From SHVO01 sp041906145 (lineage in GTDB: Bacteria; Pseudomonadota; Alphaproteobacteria; Rhodospirillales; Rhodospirillaceae): a stretch of DNA of 64,000 nt. Shown here in pieces: positions 42,737 to 52,312 of the stretch; position 1 is the stretch's first letter; every line of letters starts with the position of its first letter. The notes under the pieces are model-generated. The model worked only from the letters and a program-made list of their open reading frames with translations, was not told where the DNA came from and did not search any database. The translations under genes and the position numbers were made by a program. The stretch lies in assembly GCA_041906145.1 (NCBI GenBank), contig JAYRJU010000008.1:62001-126000 (forward strand), in the 5' to 3' direction.

Positions 42737-43167
42737 CCGGTCCCAGCATCACTCAAGAATAGCAAACGAGACATTAAATATGGCGCAAAAATCCGTGTGC
42801 CAGTGTGACCGCCGTCACCCCTGCCACGCGCCTTTGCCATAACGCCGGCGGAGGACCACCCGGCTCCAATCCAAGGCGAATTTAGCAGGAACACCCCCTA
42901 CACCGTGACGTTGTGCCCTTGTGCCCGCACCGCGAGGAGCCGGGCACTTGTTCGCAAGGAAGTAGAAATCTGGTTCGATTCAATGAGATGGCTTGCCAGC
43001 CCGAGTCGTTTTACGTATCCTTTGCTCACGCTGGTAAGGCTGGAATTAACCCCTGCGCCCATAGAATGGCGGTCGGCGAGAAGAGTGGACGCCGCGTCCC
43101 ACCGTGAATTTACCCACAGGTGGGCGAAGTTTTGGGTCGTGTTTAAATTTCGGGTTGGGAGAAAAGG
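42737..43167. other. 431-bp divergent intergenic region
   Basis: Spacer between clpS and the D,D-carboxypeptidase gene. It should hold both promoters. Short open frames here (for example 42905-43189) have no family pattern or ribosome site. No tRNA, repeat or convincing small RNA was seen. Confidence 0.5.
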
Positions 43168-44481
43168 ATGGCGTTTCGCGCAGGATTAGTACGTTTCGCG
43201 GCCATCGCGATGCTGGTTGTTGCCCCGTCGTTGGCGCAGGCCGCGAAATCGCCCAAGGCGCCCGCCTCGCCGGTGACCGGCCGCTATGCGACGATCGTCA
43301 TGGAAGCCGGCACGAACCGCGTCCTATACGCCACCGATCCCGACGAATTGCGTCATCCCGCCTCGATGACCAAGATGATGACCCTCCTCATGCTGTTCGA
43401 AGCCATGGACCGCGGCGAAGTGACCATGGATACGCGCATGAAGGTGTCTAAATTCGCCGCCACGCGTCCGCCGACGAAGCTGATGGTGAAGGCCCGCTCG
43501 ACCGTCCGCGTCGAGGACGCGATCAACGCGCTCGTTATCCTGTCCGCCAACGACATCGCCACCGTGGTCGCCGAACACCTGGGGGGCACGGAAGGCAAGT
43601 TCGGCCAGATGATGACCGCGCGCGCCCATGAACTGGGCATGAGCAACACTGTTTTCCGCAATGCCTCGGGCCTTCCCGATCCGCAGCAGGTTTCGACCGC
43701 GCGCGACATGGCGACTCTGTCGCTGGCGCTGATCGACAAGTTCCCCCAGCATTATGCGGTTTTCTCGAAGGATCAGTTCACCTTCAACGGCTACACTTAC
43801 CGCACTCACAACCGCCTGCTGGCCGCCTATGAAGGCGCCGACGGTCTCAAGACCGGTTTCATTAACACCTCGGGCTTCAACCTCTCCGCTTCGGCGATGC
43901 GCGACGGCCACCGTATTGTCGCGGTAACTTTTGGCGGTCCGACCGCCGCTGCCCGCGACCGTCACGTGGCGGACCTTCTCGACCGCGGCTTCGCGCTGCT
44001 TGCGAACCAGCCCGAAACCACCGTGGCAACGGCCCGTATTTATAACTACGAAGAAAACTTCAAGAAGCCGGCGCAACCGATCATGGTGGCCCGCGCTGGA
44101 ACCAAAACCGCCAAGAAGGGCAAGACTCGCGCCTCTGAAACCGCTATCGGCGACGTGAACGAGCCGGCCAGCACACTCTCCGCCGCGATTCCCGCCGCCG
44201 CTCAAGGCATGTGGGCGATCCAGGTGGGCGCCTTCTCCAACCGCGCCACGGCCGAAACGCAAGCCCGCGCCGCCGAACTCAAGCTTAAGCCGGATTACGC
44301 CAGCGCCTCCGCCGTCGTTCAGGCGGGCAAGAGCAACGGCAAGACCATCTACCGCGCTCGCATCGTGGGTCTGCCGAAGTCCGATCTGATCCGCGCCTGC
44401 GCCATCGCCGCACCGAAGGCCAAGAATGCCTGCCAGGCGATCTCGCCGGAAACCGCGGCCGCCCAGGTGGCTTCCCGCTAG
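43168..44481 (+). CDS. D-alanyl-D-alanine carboxypeptidase with SPOR domain
   Basis: 437 residues with a signal peptide. Penicillin-binding motifs: SMTK (active Ser, about 66-69), SAN (about 128) and KTG (about 231). A basic linker follows, then a C-terminal SPOR domain (about 348-430, WAIQVGAFSNRATAETQARAA) that binds denuded peptidoglycan at the septum. It trims stem peptides during division. The architecture is DacF/DacC-like with SPOR. GGGAG precedes the ATG. Confidence 0.94.
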   Translation: MAFRAGLVRFAAIAMLVVAPSLAQAAKSPKAPASPVTGRYATIVMEAGTNRVLYATDPDELRHPASMTKMMTLLMLFEAMDRGEVTMDTRMKVSKFAATRPPTKLMVKARSTVRVEDAINALVILSANDIATVVAEHLGGTEGKFGQMMTARAHELGMSNTVFRNASGLPDPQQVSTARDMATLSLALIDKFPQHYAVFSKDQFTFNGYTYRTHNRLLAAYEGADGLKTGFINTSGFNLSASAMRDGHRIVAVTFGGPTAAARDRHVADLLDRGFALLANQPETTVATARIYNYEENFKKPAQPIMVARAGTKTAKKGKTRASETAIGDVNEPASTLSAAIPAAAQGMWAIQVGAFSNRATAETQARAAELKLKPDYASASAVVQAGKSNGKTIYRARIVGLPKSDLIRACAIAAPKAKNACQAISPETAAAQVASR

Positions 44482-44507
44482 GCCCGGCTCCAGGCCCGAC
44501 ACCGCAG

Positions 44508-44530
44508 ACGCCCCGCCAAAAACGGGGCGT
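44508..44530 (+). terminator. Terminator after the D,D-carboxypeptidase gene
   Basis: Stem ACGCCCCG / CGGGGCGT with a 7-base loop, followed by TTTTGCTTTTTT. Confidence 0.85.
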
Positions 44531-44739
44531 TTTGCTTTTTTCTGCCTGTAATTACTAGGTTTTTCCAAAGCACGTTGAGAAATGCCCCGATTGCTGTTAT
44601 ATTAGCAGCCATCGAGTTTCTGCCTGCCTGGTCGCGGGCCCTCCTAGGGCCAACTCCAAGACAACGCTGGATTCGTATCGCGGTTGTTCGATTGTCGTGC
44701 CGCCGCACGCGCATACATGCGCTTTCTGAGGAGATAAAA

Positions 44740-44943
44740 ATGGCTCAAGGTACTGTTAAGTGGTTCAACGCCCAGAAGGGCTTCGGTTTCATCCAGCCGT
44801 CGAACGGCGGTAAAGATGTGTTCGTGCACATCAGCGCCGTGGAACGCGCCGGTCTCGGCACGCTCAACGAAGGTCAGAGCATCAGCTATGACGTCGTGAA
44901 CGAGCGTGGCAAGGACGCCGCCGCGAACCTCAAAGTCGGCTAA
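44740..44943 (+). CDS. Cold-shock protein (CspA family)
   Basis: 67 residues. GTVKWFNAQKGFGFIQP contains RNP-1 and VFVHISAV contains RNP-2, so it is an RNA-binding OB-fold protein. GAGGAG lies before the ATG. The long stretch after the preceding terminator (about 200 bases) may be an untranslated leader, as in temperature-responsive csp genes. The gene ends before a perfect hairpin. Confidence 0.96.
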   Translation: MAQGTVKWFNAQKGFGFIQPSNGGKDVFVHISAVERAGLGTLNEGQSISYDVVNERGKDAAANLKVG

Positions 44944-44961
44944 GTCTTTTAAGCTGCGGAG

Positions 44962-44986
44962 ACGGCCTCGCTTAACGCGAGGCCGT
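44962..44986 (+). terminator. Terminator of the cold-shock gene
   Basis: Perfect stem ACGGCCTCGC / GCGAGGCCGT, loop TTAAC, then TTTTCTTTTT. Confidence 0.9.
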
Positions 44987-45054
44987 TTTCTTTTTCCGGG
45001 GGGCCTAACGAGCGAACGAACGAGACTTTCATTTCACTTTCAGGAGTACGACGA

Positions 45055-45552
45055 ATGGCCAACGGAGTTTTCAAGAGCGGCGATAGCGTGGTTTATCCGG
45101 GCCATGGCGTAGGGACGGTTGGTGATACCAAGACGGAGACGGTGGGCAACCAGGCCATCGACTTCCTTATGGTGCGTTTCGAGACGGGCATGACGGTGCG
45201 CATCCCCACCGGCAACATCAAGAAGTGCGGCTTGCGGCGCGTATCGACGCGCCAAGTGATGCGCGACGTATTCGGAGTGCTGAGCAAAGGCGCTCCCGCA
45301 ACGCGCAAGAAGGCGATGTGGCGCCACCGTGCTTTGGAATACGCCGCCAAGATGAAGACAGGAGATGTGGTCGCCATCGCCGAGATCGTGCGGGATCTTC
45401 ACCGCGCGCCGGGCGAAGGTGAATCCTCGTTCAGCGAAAAGGCCATTTACCAGCAGGCCTGGGATCATCTGATCCCGGAGATCGCCGCGGTGCAGGAAAC
45501 GGACAAGGAGTCCGCCGCGAAAAAAGTCGTGAGCCTGTTGGAAGCGGCCTAA
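45055..45552 (+). CDS. CarD-family transcriptional regulator
   Basis: 165 residues. The N-terminal RNA-polymerase-interacting domain is FKSGDSVVYPGHGVGTV with a Tudor-like fold. The C-terminal helical part has WRHRALEYAAKMKTGDVVAIAEIVRDLHR and ESSFSEKAIYQQAWDHLIPEIAAV. CarD/CdnL proteins stabilise open complexes at rRNA and growth promoters. AGGAG precedes the ATG. Confidence 0.93.
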   Translation: MANGVFKSGDSVVYPGHGVGTVGDTKTETVGNQAIDFLMVRFETGMTVRIPTGNIKKCGLRRVSTRQVMRDVFGVLSKGAPATRKKAMWRHRALEYAAKMKTGDVVAIAEIVRDLHRAPGEGESSFSEKAIYQQAWDHLIPEIAAVQETDKESAAKKVVSLLEAA

Positions 45553-45577
45553 CCCGCAATCTCTAAGCTTTCCAAGA

Positions 45578-45602
45578 AACGCCCCGCCCAAAGCGGGGCG
45601 TT
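45578..45602 (+). terminator. Terminator after the CarD gene
   Basis: Stem AACGCCCCGC / GCGGGGCGTT, five-base loop, then TTTGCTTTT. Confidence 0.88.
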
Positions 45603-45864
45603 TTGCTTTTGGGGCCGGCGCTCATGCTTTGGGGCTACGCGAGACGAGCGCTGCACGACCCGAGCGGTGAGCTGACCTTCGCCCATAACGACCGATAGGC
45701 GAACTCTTTCCATGTAGCACGCCGCGGCGCCGGAACCCGGCTGGCATGCGCGGCGTTTCATCTGCGCCCGTTTTTTTTCCAGGCCATTCTCGTTTCAACA
45801 CGCCGATGCTCTCTTGCCTTTCCTTGCGACGCCCCCTCCCCGCCACCGTTCAAAGAACCACGCC

Positions 45865-46620
45865 GTGAATTGGCCTGCGCGGCTGTGGATCGTGCGGCAC
45901 GGGGAGAGCGCGGGCAATGTCGCCTACACAGAGGCCGAAGCGGCTGGCGCGGCACGGATCGCGATTCCGGGCCGTGATGTCGACGTGCCCCTGAGCGAGC
46001 GCGGCGCACGCCAGGCCAGCGCGGTGGGAGCGTGGTTCGCAGAGCAAAATGCCGACTTGCAGCCTCAAGTGATCCTCGCCTCACCCTACGTGCGCGCGCG
46101 GAACACCGCCGAGTTGATCCGCGCCAAGTTACCCCCGGGAATGCGCGACAAGCCGCTCATCTTCGATGAGCGGCTGCGCGAGCGCGAGCTGGGCCTTTTG
46201 GATGCGTTCACCGTGCACGGCATCAGGGCCATGTACCCCGAACAGGCGGAGCGCCGCGAGGTGCTAGGCAAGTTCTATTACCGGCCACCCTCGGGTGAGA
46301 GCTGGTGCGATGTGATCCTGCGGCTGCGCAGCGTGCTCGATACCATTTCGCTCCACTACGCCGGTCAGCGTGTGCTGATCGTGACTCATCAGATGGTGGT
46401 GCTGTGCTTCCGCTATCTGATCGAAAACCTGGATGAAGGCACGGTGCTGACGATCGACCGCAGCGCCGATGTCGCGAACTGCGCCATCACGGAGTATGAG
46501 GCGCGGCGGAAAGGCGACGGCGAGTGCCTCGCGCTGACGCGCTACAACTTCATCGATCCCCTGGAGCAGGCAAATGCGCCGATCACGCGCGCGCCGAGCA
46601 AGGGCGGGCTGAAAGCGTGA
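45865..46620 (+). CDS. Histidine phosphatase family protein
   Basis: About 251 residues. The phosphohistidine motif is WIVRHGESAGN (RHG near the N-terminus), with the second acidic/His site in VLIVTHQMVV. This is a phosphoglycerate mutase-like fold; substrate unknown. The start is uncertain: GTG at 45865 or TTG at 45814, neither with a ribosome site. Its stop overlaps the start of the next gene (TGATG). Confidence 0.85.
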   Translation: MNWPARLWIVRHGESAGNVAYTEAEAAGAARIAIPGRDVDVPLSERGARQASAVGAWFAEQNADLQPQVILASPYVRARNTAELIRAKLPPGMRDKPLIFDERLRERELGLLDAFTVHGIRAMYPEQAERREVLGKFYYRPPSGESWCDVILRLRSVLDTISLHYAGQRVLIVTHQMVVLCFRYLIENLDEGTVLTIDRSADVANCAITEYEARRKGDGECLALTRYNFIDPLEQANAPITRAPSKGGLKA

Positions 46621-47504
46621 TGGCGCGCCCCGGAGACAGCGCCGCACCACTCACAGCAGCGGAGCTGCGCAAATATGCCCTGCCCCGCCTCGACAACGGC
46701 GCGGACAAGGAGATGCGCGGCCCCGTGTTCGTGATCGGGAGTTCGCGGACCGTACCCGGCGCGGCTTTGCTGACCGGCGTCGCCGCGCTGCGGGCGGGTG
46801 CGGGGAAACTCCTGATCGCCGCGCCCCGAAGCCTTGCGATGGGACTTGGATTGGCGGTTCCTGAAAGCGGGATCATTCCACTGGCGGAGACAAAGAACGG
46901 CGAGCCACACGCGGGTTCGGCGTTGCGGCACGGCCTCGCCAATGCCGCCGCGGCAGTGGTGGGCCCGGGCCTCCTGGCGTCCGGCGGTGGCGGTGCGCTG
47001 GCGCGCGCGGTGCTCAATTTGCCCTGCTCCGGTCCGCTGATCCTGGATGCGGGGGCGCTGCAGGCGGTGCGGCCCGACGCGAAGCTCCCGCGGCGCGGCC
47101 CGGCCGTGATCCTGACGCCGAATTACCGGGAGATGGCGGAGCTTACGCGAACGCCCCTCACAAGGCTGGAGGCCGACCCGTTGAAGGTCGCGCGCGCCGT
47201 CGCACGGACGACCGGCGCTTTCGTCATCCTCAAAAGTGAGATCACGCATGTCGTCACTCCCGCCGGCACGGCGTGGGTGCATGTTCGGGGCATGCCTGGA
47301 CTGGCGACGTCCGGATCGGGAGATGTCCTTGCAGGCGTGATCGCGGGGCTCGCGGCACGGTGCGGGGATGCGCTGACCGCTTGTCTATGGGGCGTGGCGG
47401 CAAACGCCAGGGCGGGAGCGCGATTAAGCAGGAGGATTGGAGCAATAGGTTTCTTGGCGCGGGAGCTACTGGAAGAGATTCCAGGTGCGCTACGCAAGGC
47501 CTAG
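46620..47504 (+). CDS. nnrD: ADP-dependent NAD(P)H-hydrate dehydratase
   Basis: 294 residues, ribokinase-like fold. It has VIGSSRTVPGAALLTGVAALRAGAGKL, VVGPGLL, LDAGAL, ILTPNYREMAELT and the catalytic MPGLATSGSGDVLAGVIAG with the Asp. It repairs damaged NAD(P)HX. Only the dehydratase half is present; the epimerase domain usual in bacterial NnrD is missing. It is coupled to the phosphatase gene and its 3' end overlaps the ATPase gene by 15 bases. Confidence 0.87.
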   Translation: MARPGDSAAPLTAAELRKYALPRLDNGADKEMRGPVFVIGSSRTVPGAALLTGVAALRAGAGKLLIAAPRSLAMGLGLAVPESGIIPLAETKNGEPHAGSALRHGLANAAAAVVGPGLLASGGGGALARAVLNLPCSGPLILDAGALQAVRPDAKLPRRGPAVILTPNYREMAELTRTPLTRLEADPLKVARAVARTTGAFVILKSEITHVVTPAGTAWVHVRGMPGLATSGSGDVLAGVIAGLAARCGDALTACLWGVAANARAGARLSRRIGAIGFLARELLEEIPGALRKA

Positions 47505-49631
47505 GCGCTTCGCGCGCTCCCTAAAGGCGCGCTCCCCACCTTCCAATATATCGCAGACGGACTCGCGCATCTCGTCGAGGCTGCCGGTACGGTACGTGAT
47601 TGGCGGCAGCCCCTCGCCTGTGTTGTCGCCGATATCGGCGACGATGACTTGATCGGCATCCGTGTTGATGACGAGGTTGGCGTTGTGGGTGACGAGGATC
47701 ACCTGCCGCTTTTGTTTGGCGGCGGCGAAAAGCCCGACGAGTTCATCGTAGACGGACTTCGGATCGAGGTTCTCTTCCGGCTGGTCGATGATAAGCGGGC
47801 GGTCGTCGTCTTCGTCGAAGCCGAGGTAGAGAAGCAGAAGCACGATACCGCGGGTGCCCGGAGAGAGATGGCGGATATCGACGCCATCGTAGGCAACGGT
47901 ATAGCGCACCGCGATATGGTCCGTGGCCGTGAGCCAGGCGATGAAACGCTGAGCCCAGTCGCGATGTTCGCCGCTGACGGGATCGATAAAAGGCGCGTGT
48001 TGGATCAAACTGTCGAGGTGCGCTTCACGGAAATCCGTCATTGCGGCCGAGATGGTTTCGGGGTTGCCCGTTTCCCAGGCCTCCTTCAATGGGCCGGCCG
48101 CGCGCGACAGGGCACCGGGCGCCGAGAAAGCGCCGGGGTGGCGTAGGTCCAAGAGATCCTCGCCCGCGCGCACCCACCTTGCGAGATCGGCGGTGCGCCT
48201 GACCGAGAAGGAAAGCTTGCGCAAGGAGCCGCTCGCGCCAGCGATCCGCGCGGCGATAGGCGCGTAGAGATCGGTCAGCGTATCCTCCTCCGCCTTGAGA
48301 GCCTGAAAAATCCGCTGGTAAGCCGCCCCGCGTTCGGCCTGGAGTTCGGCGAGGCGCGCTCCTGCGCCATCGGCGTCTTCGCGGCGCGCCTTGAGCTGGG
48401 CGAGCAGGTCGTTCTCGGCAACGATGCGCCGCGACAGCGTTGTGAACACCTCCGACGTCTGGCGGTCGAGGCTGACGCGCTGGCCGAGGCGCGCGATCTC
48501 GGCCTCCAGGATGGCGAGCGGCACCTTCTCGAGGTCCATGGTGGGATGGATGAGTTCGATGTCCGGGTTTAGTTGGGTTCCTGGGGGAGCGCTGGCGCCA
48601 ATCGGCGGCCGGCCGCGCCAGCTGGCCGCGCTGCGCTGAGCACGTGCGATCTGTTCGGCAAGTACCCGCTCGACCGGTCCGGTGTAGTCGAGCTGGAATG
48701 GCGCCCAGGCATCGCCCTTGATACCGGTCCCCGCGTAACGGCGCTGAAGCGCCTGTAAAGCCTCGACCGCCTGCTCGCCGCGAAAACGCTCCACCTCGTC
48801 CTTCAGCGCAAGAAGCTGTTGCTCCTGCAAGGTGAAGAAGCGCACGAAGCTCCGCACACGTTCAGCGGCCTGCGTGAGAGCGGTCAGCCGGGCCACGTTG
48901 TCGGCGCCTTTGTGACCCGCGAGTTTATCTCGGTCCGCGACCAGACGCGCGGCAAGCGCGGTCTTTTCGGCGATTTGCATCTGCAGCGCCGGAAGCTGCG
49001 CGTGTTTCTGACTTTCGCCTGCAATACGCGCGGATAAGGCGACGAGCGCGGCTTCCTCACGGGCGCGGGCGTCACGATGACGGCTGGCCCGCTGGGTGAG
49101 AAGCTCCTGAAAGTCGATTGCGCCCTGACGCTCCGTCACATCGTGGGATTCAAATACGATCCGTTCGATTTCGTGCAAAAGCCCGCTGGTGACGCCGTCT
49201 GAGGCACATAGCTCCTCGACGAATTGCTGCGAAAGGTAGCGCGCGCGAGGACCAAGCCGGCGTTCATGGTTTGAGATGAGATCACGCGTGAACATCTCCC
49301 CACCGGTCCAGGTCAAAGAGACGGCGGCTTCTTTCAGGAAGGGTTGCGCGCGGTAAAGGAAGGCCCGCGTGTTGACGCCAGGCGGAATGGCGTCGCAGCC
49401 AGCGGCGATCATCTCAGCGAGCGCGGTCTTGCCCGCGCCCCGCGCGCCGATAATGGTTATGAGCCCGGATCGGAGCGCAAGATGCGGCGTACGCAACCAC
49501 CGCACATTTGTAACGGAAATGGCGGCTAGGGTTTGGCTCGGGTGAAGAGGACTTTGATCCATTCCTTGGTCCATGCGCCGCCATTCGTCAAAGGCCGCGC
49601 GGGAGAGAAAAGGGTCCACGGCGCGGATCAT
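47490..49631 (-). CDS. SMC/RecN-like AAA ATPase (TrlF C-terminal-type)
   Basis: 713 residues. The N-terminal ABC half has Walker A GARGAGKTALAE (about 62-73). A long helical middle (150-500) forms coiled coil. The C-terminal half has an ABC signature LSPGTRG, Walker B RPLIIDQPEENLDP and the switch His in LVTHNANLV. This ATPase type is usually fused to a PHP nuclease domain in TrlF-like proteins; none is encoded here or next door. A DNA-repair or defence role is inference. Confidence 0.8.
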   Translation of the reverse strand: MIRAVDPFLSRAAFDEWRRMDQGMDQSPLHPSQTLAAISVTNVRWLRTPHLALRSGLITIIGARGAGKTALAEMIAAGCDAIPPGVNTRAFLYRAQPFLKEAAVSLTWTGGEMFTRDLISNHERRLGPRARYLSQQFVEELCASDGVTSGLLHEIERIVFESHDVTERQGAIDFQELLTQRASRHRDARAREEAALVALSARIAGESQKHAQLPALQMQIAEKTALAARLVADRDKLAGHKGADNVARLTALTQAAERVRSFVRFFTLQEQQLLALKDEVERFRGEQAVEALQALQRRYAGTGIKGDAWAPFQLDYTGPVERVLAEQIARAQRSAASWRGRPPIGASAPPGTQLNPDIELIHPTMDLEKVPLAILEAEIARLGQRVSLDRQTSEVFTTLSRRIVAENDLLAQLKARREDADGAGARLAELQAERGAAYQRIFQALKAEEDTLTDLYAPIAARIAGASGSLRKLSFSVRRTADLARWVRAGEDLLDLRHPGAFSAPGALSRAAGPLKEAWETGNPETISAAMTDFREAHLDSLIQHAPFIDPVSGEHRDWAQRFIAWLTATDHIAVRYTVAYDGVDIRHLSPGTRGIVLLLLYLGFDEDDDRPLIIDQPEENLDPKSVYDELVGLFAAAKQKRQVILVTHNANLVINTDADQVIVADIGDNTGEGLPPITYRTGSLDEMRESVCDILEGGERAFRERAKRLGLA

Positions 49632-49781
49632 AAGGTCCTATTTGCACGGGTAAATATGGTGACGTCAGGGCAACGGTGGGCGTGGGCTTTTGATTTTACT
49701 AAAAGGAAGTGAGACACTTGTTCGTGGAAAAACAGTGCGGAAACTCACGTTATGTTTTTGCCGAACCGGAGAGCATTGACG

Positions 49782-51095
49782 ATGCGCGCATCATTCGTTT
49801 TAGGAATCGCGTTACTTGCGGGCGGCCCCGCCATGGCGGCCGAAGTCCTGGATGTGGCCTCCGCGAAGGCCATCATCGCCCGCACACTAGCCGCGGACTA
49901 TCCGCGCCTCGATGCGCTGTACAAGGATCTCCACGCGCATCCAGAACTCGGGATGACGGAAACACGCACGGCGGCGAAGCTGGCGGCCGAGATGCGCGCG
50001 GCCGGCTTCGACGTGACCGAGGGCGTCGGCAAGACCGGCGTCGTTGCGATGTACCGGAACGGGCCAGGTCCGCTCGTCATGGTGCGTACCGACATGGACG
50101 CTCTGCCCATGGAAGAGAAGACCGGCCTTTCCTACGCCAGCAAAACGAAGCAAATGTGGAATGGGAAAGAGACTTTCACGGCGCATAGTTGCGGACACGA
50201 CATCCACATGGCCTCGTGGGTGGGCGCCGCCCGCGCCCTCGTGGCGCTCAAATCTCAATGGACAGGCACGTTGATGTTCATCGGCCAGCCCGCCGAAGAA
50301 AGCGCCGGCGGCCCCGAGGATATGATCAAGGACAAGCTGTTCGAACGTTTCGGCAAGCCCGACATGGGCTTTGTGCTGCACGTGGGCCCCGACCCCGCCG
50401 GACAAGTGAGTTACAAACCCGGCGTGCTGACATCGAATTCGGATTCCATCGCGATCCAGTTCATCGGCCGCGGCGGACATGGCTCGATGCCGAGCGCGGC
50501 GATCGATCCGGTTGTCATGGCGGCGCGCTTTATCCTGGACGTCCAAACCGTGGTGAGCCGCGAGAAACCGGCCGGCGAATTCGGGGTGATCACCATTGGC
50601 GCGGTCGAAGGCGGAAGCGCGGGTAATATCATCCCGGATCGGGTTTCCTTACGCGGCACCATTCGTTCCTATTCACCCGAAGTGCGCAAGCTGCTGGCCG
50701 ACGGCGTCCATCGCACGGCCGCCGCCGTGGCGATGATGGCGGGCGCGCCGGAACCCGAAATCCGGATCACCACCGGCGGCACCGCCGTTGTGAATGATGC
50801 GAAGCTCGCCGAACGCACGGGTGCGGTGTTCCAGGCAGCCTTCGGCGAGAATGCGATCCGCAACGACGAGCCGGGATCGGCGAGCGAGGACTATTCCGTG
50901 TTCGTGCTGGCGGGCATCCCTTCGATGTATTTCGGTATCGGGGGATCGGATCCGGTCAAGGCCAAGGAAGCCAAGGAAAAGGGCATTGAGATGCCGTTCA
51001 ACCATTCGCCGCAGTTCGCGCCCGCCCCCGCGCCGACCATAAAGACCGGTGTCGAAGCCATGACGCTGGCGGTGATGAATGTGATGCAGAAGTAG
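49782..51095 (+). CDS. M20 family amidohydrolase, secreted
   Basis: 437 residues with a signal peptide (MRASFVLGIALLAGGPAMA). Metal ligands appear in HPELGMTETRTAA, RTDMDALPMEEKTGL, HSCGHDIHMASW, and EESAGGPEDMI. This is the hippurate-hydrolase/IAA-amino-acid hydrolase branch. The ATG at 49782 is chosen as GGAGAG lies eight bases upstream; one at 49752 is also in frame. Substrate unknown. Confidence 0.92.
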   Translation: MRASFVLGIALLAGGPAMAAEVLDVASAKAIIARTLAADYPRLDALYKDLHAHPELGMTETRTAAKLAAEMRAAGFDVTEGVGKTGVVAMYRNGPGPLVMVRTDMDALPMEEKTGLSYASKTKQMWNGKETFTAHSCGHDIHMASWVGAARALVALKSQWTGTLMFIGQPAEESAGGPEDMIKDKLFERFGKPDMGFVLHVGPDPAGQVSYKPGVLTSNSDSIAIQFIGRGGHGSMPSAAIDPVVMAARFILDVQTVVSREKPAGEFGVITIGAVEGGSAGNIIPDRVSLRGTIRSYSPEVRKLLADGVHRTAAAVAMMAGAPEPEIRITTGGTAVVNDAKLAERTGAVFQAAFGENAIRNDEPGSASEDYSVFVLAGIPSMYFGIGGSDPVKAKEAKEKGIEMPFNHSPQFAPAPAPTIKTGVEAMTLAVMNVMQK

Positions 51096-51148
51096 ACCGC
51101 TTTGCTTTCCCTCCAGGAAATGAGACACTTTTTACCGGGGGAATACCG

Positions 51149-51550
51149 ATGAACAAGCTTGCCAGCCTGACGGCCGCGATTGCGGTCCTTTCCCATGCGG
51201 CTCTGGCCGCCGAAGCGCCCGCGCCACGTTGCCTCGGCGCCATCAGCTCTTGCATCAAAATCCAGGGCTCCTTGAGCATGGAGACCAACGTCGGGTTCGT
51301 GCTCGATATCGAAGGCTCGCGCTCCTTCGTCATGAGCCGTCATCCGCCGCCGCGCGCTATCAGCGAGATTATAGGCCTCGATCTCAGCGCCAAAATCGAC
51401 GGCGTCTACACTGTCTGTCCGATGCGCCACGACATCAACCAATTCGGTCACCGGCATATCTACTGCATGGAAAACTTCGAGAATCTGGTGGTGACGCCGA
51501 GCGGTTCGGCGAAGCCCACGCTGTGTAAGACCTACACATGCAAAAAATAA
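51149..51550 (+). CDS. Small secreted Cys-rich protein, unknown
   Basis: 133 residues with a signal peptide (to about residue 21) and seven cysteines in the mature part, mostly in CLGAISSC, VCPMRHD, YCMENF and CKTYTC. Disulphides in the periplasm are likely. Its last 13 bases overlap the next gene. Confidence 0.55.
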   Translation: MNKLASLTAAIAVLSHAALAAEAPAPRCLGAISSCIKIQGSLSMETNVGFVLDIEGSRSFVMSRHPPPRAISEIIGLDLSAKIDGVYTVCPMRHDINQFGHRHIYCMENFENLVVTPSGSAKPTLCKTYTCKK

Positions 51551-52008
51551 ACGCCCTTCTCGCCGCGGTCGCGCTGACGGCGATGAGCGCGCCCACCCTC
51601 GCGCACGACGCCATGATGCTGTCGCTACGTAACCTCAAGCCCAACCCCGGCGAGGGCGTCGCCTGGTTCCAGATCGAGATGGATGAGCCGGCGGCGATTA
51701 CGTACCGCTGTCAAAACATTCCGTTCTGGACCATCAACACCGCACAGATCGAACTGGAAGGGCACAAGGTCATTCTGGAAGGCTGGACCGACAGCCAAGC
51801 CGCGCGCATCGGCGCGAATCAGCTCGACCGTTTGAACAATCTCCTGTTCCTGATGCGCTTCGAGGATGAGCCCTTCCCTTTGAAGCTGACGGGACGCATC
51901 CAATATTGGCGGCGCGACGACAAGGGCCTCATTCAAATCCGCGAGGAAGAACTGAAGCCCAACCAAATCGCACTTGAACCCCGACTGGCGTGTCCACCGC
52001 AGCCGTAA
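51538..52008 (+). CDS. Secreted protein, unknown
   Basis: 156 residues with a signal peptide (LLAAVALTAMSAPTLA-H). The mature part is beta-rich, with FQIEMDEPAAITYRC and LTGRIQYWRRDDKGL. It overlaps the preceding secreted gene by 13 bases, so the two may be co-expressed. No family recognised. Confidence 0.55.
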   Translation: MQKINALLAAVALTAMSAPTLAHDAMMLSLRNLKPNPGEGVAWFQIEMDEPAAITYRCQNIPFWTINTAQIELEGHKVILEGWTDSQAARIGANQLDRLNNLLFLMRFEDEPFPLKLTGRIQYWRRDDKGLIQIREEELKPNQIALEPRLACPPQP

Positions 52009-52025
52009 GCGGCCGCATCACGCCG

Positions 52026-52298
52026 TCATGTCAAATCCCGGACCGTGATTTTGATAGGCTTGGCGCGGTTGGTCGTGCGCTGATAGATGGTGCGCGCGGC
52101 TTCCTGGAACCATTCGCGGTTCCGGTCGTAGATCTTGAATTTCTGCTGCTGGGTCAGCTCTTTCGTCGATTCAGCCACGCGTTTGAGCGCGGCATTCTCG
52201 ATCAGGAAGCGGATGCGCGCGCCCTCATCGGCACCCACGAACTGGAGATCGTTTCCAACCAGAGTGACGCTGGCGCCGACCTCGAAGCGAAGCACCAT
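52026..52298 (-). CDS. Small DUF1488-like protein
   Basis: 90 residues. IRFLIENAALKRV, then a charged helix, FKIYDRNREWFQEAARTIYQ and IKITVRDL fit the loose DUF1488 pattern. Role unknown. It lies 14 bases after the phosphomannomutase stop region on the same strand (between 52298 and 52313). Confidence 0.5.
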   Translation of the reverse strand: MVLRFEVGASVTLVGNDLQFVGADEGARIRFLIENAALKRVAESTKELTQQQKFKIYDRNREWFQEAARTIYQRTTNRAKPIKITVRDLT

Positions 52299-52312
52299 AT
52301 TCAGGCCCGGAC

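Noticed and set aside
42905..43189. 94-residue open frame in the clpS-carboxypeptidase gap
   Set aside because: No ribosome site or family resemblance, and it runs into the start of the real downstream gene.
43324..44568. 414-residue open frame opposite the D,D-carboxypeptidase gene
   Set aside because: Shadow frame; the plus-strand gene has a signal peptide, catalytic motifs and a SPOR domain.
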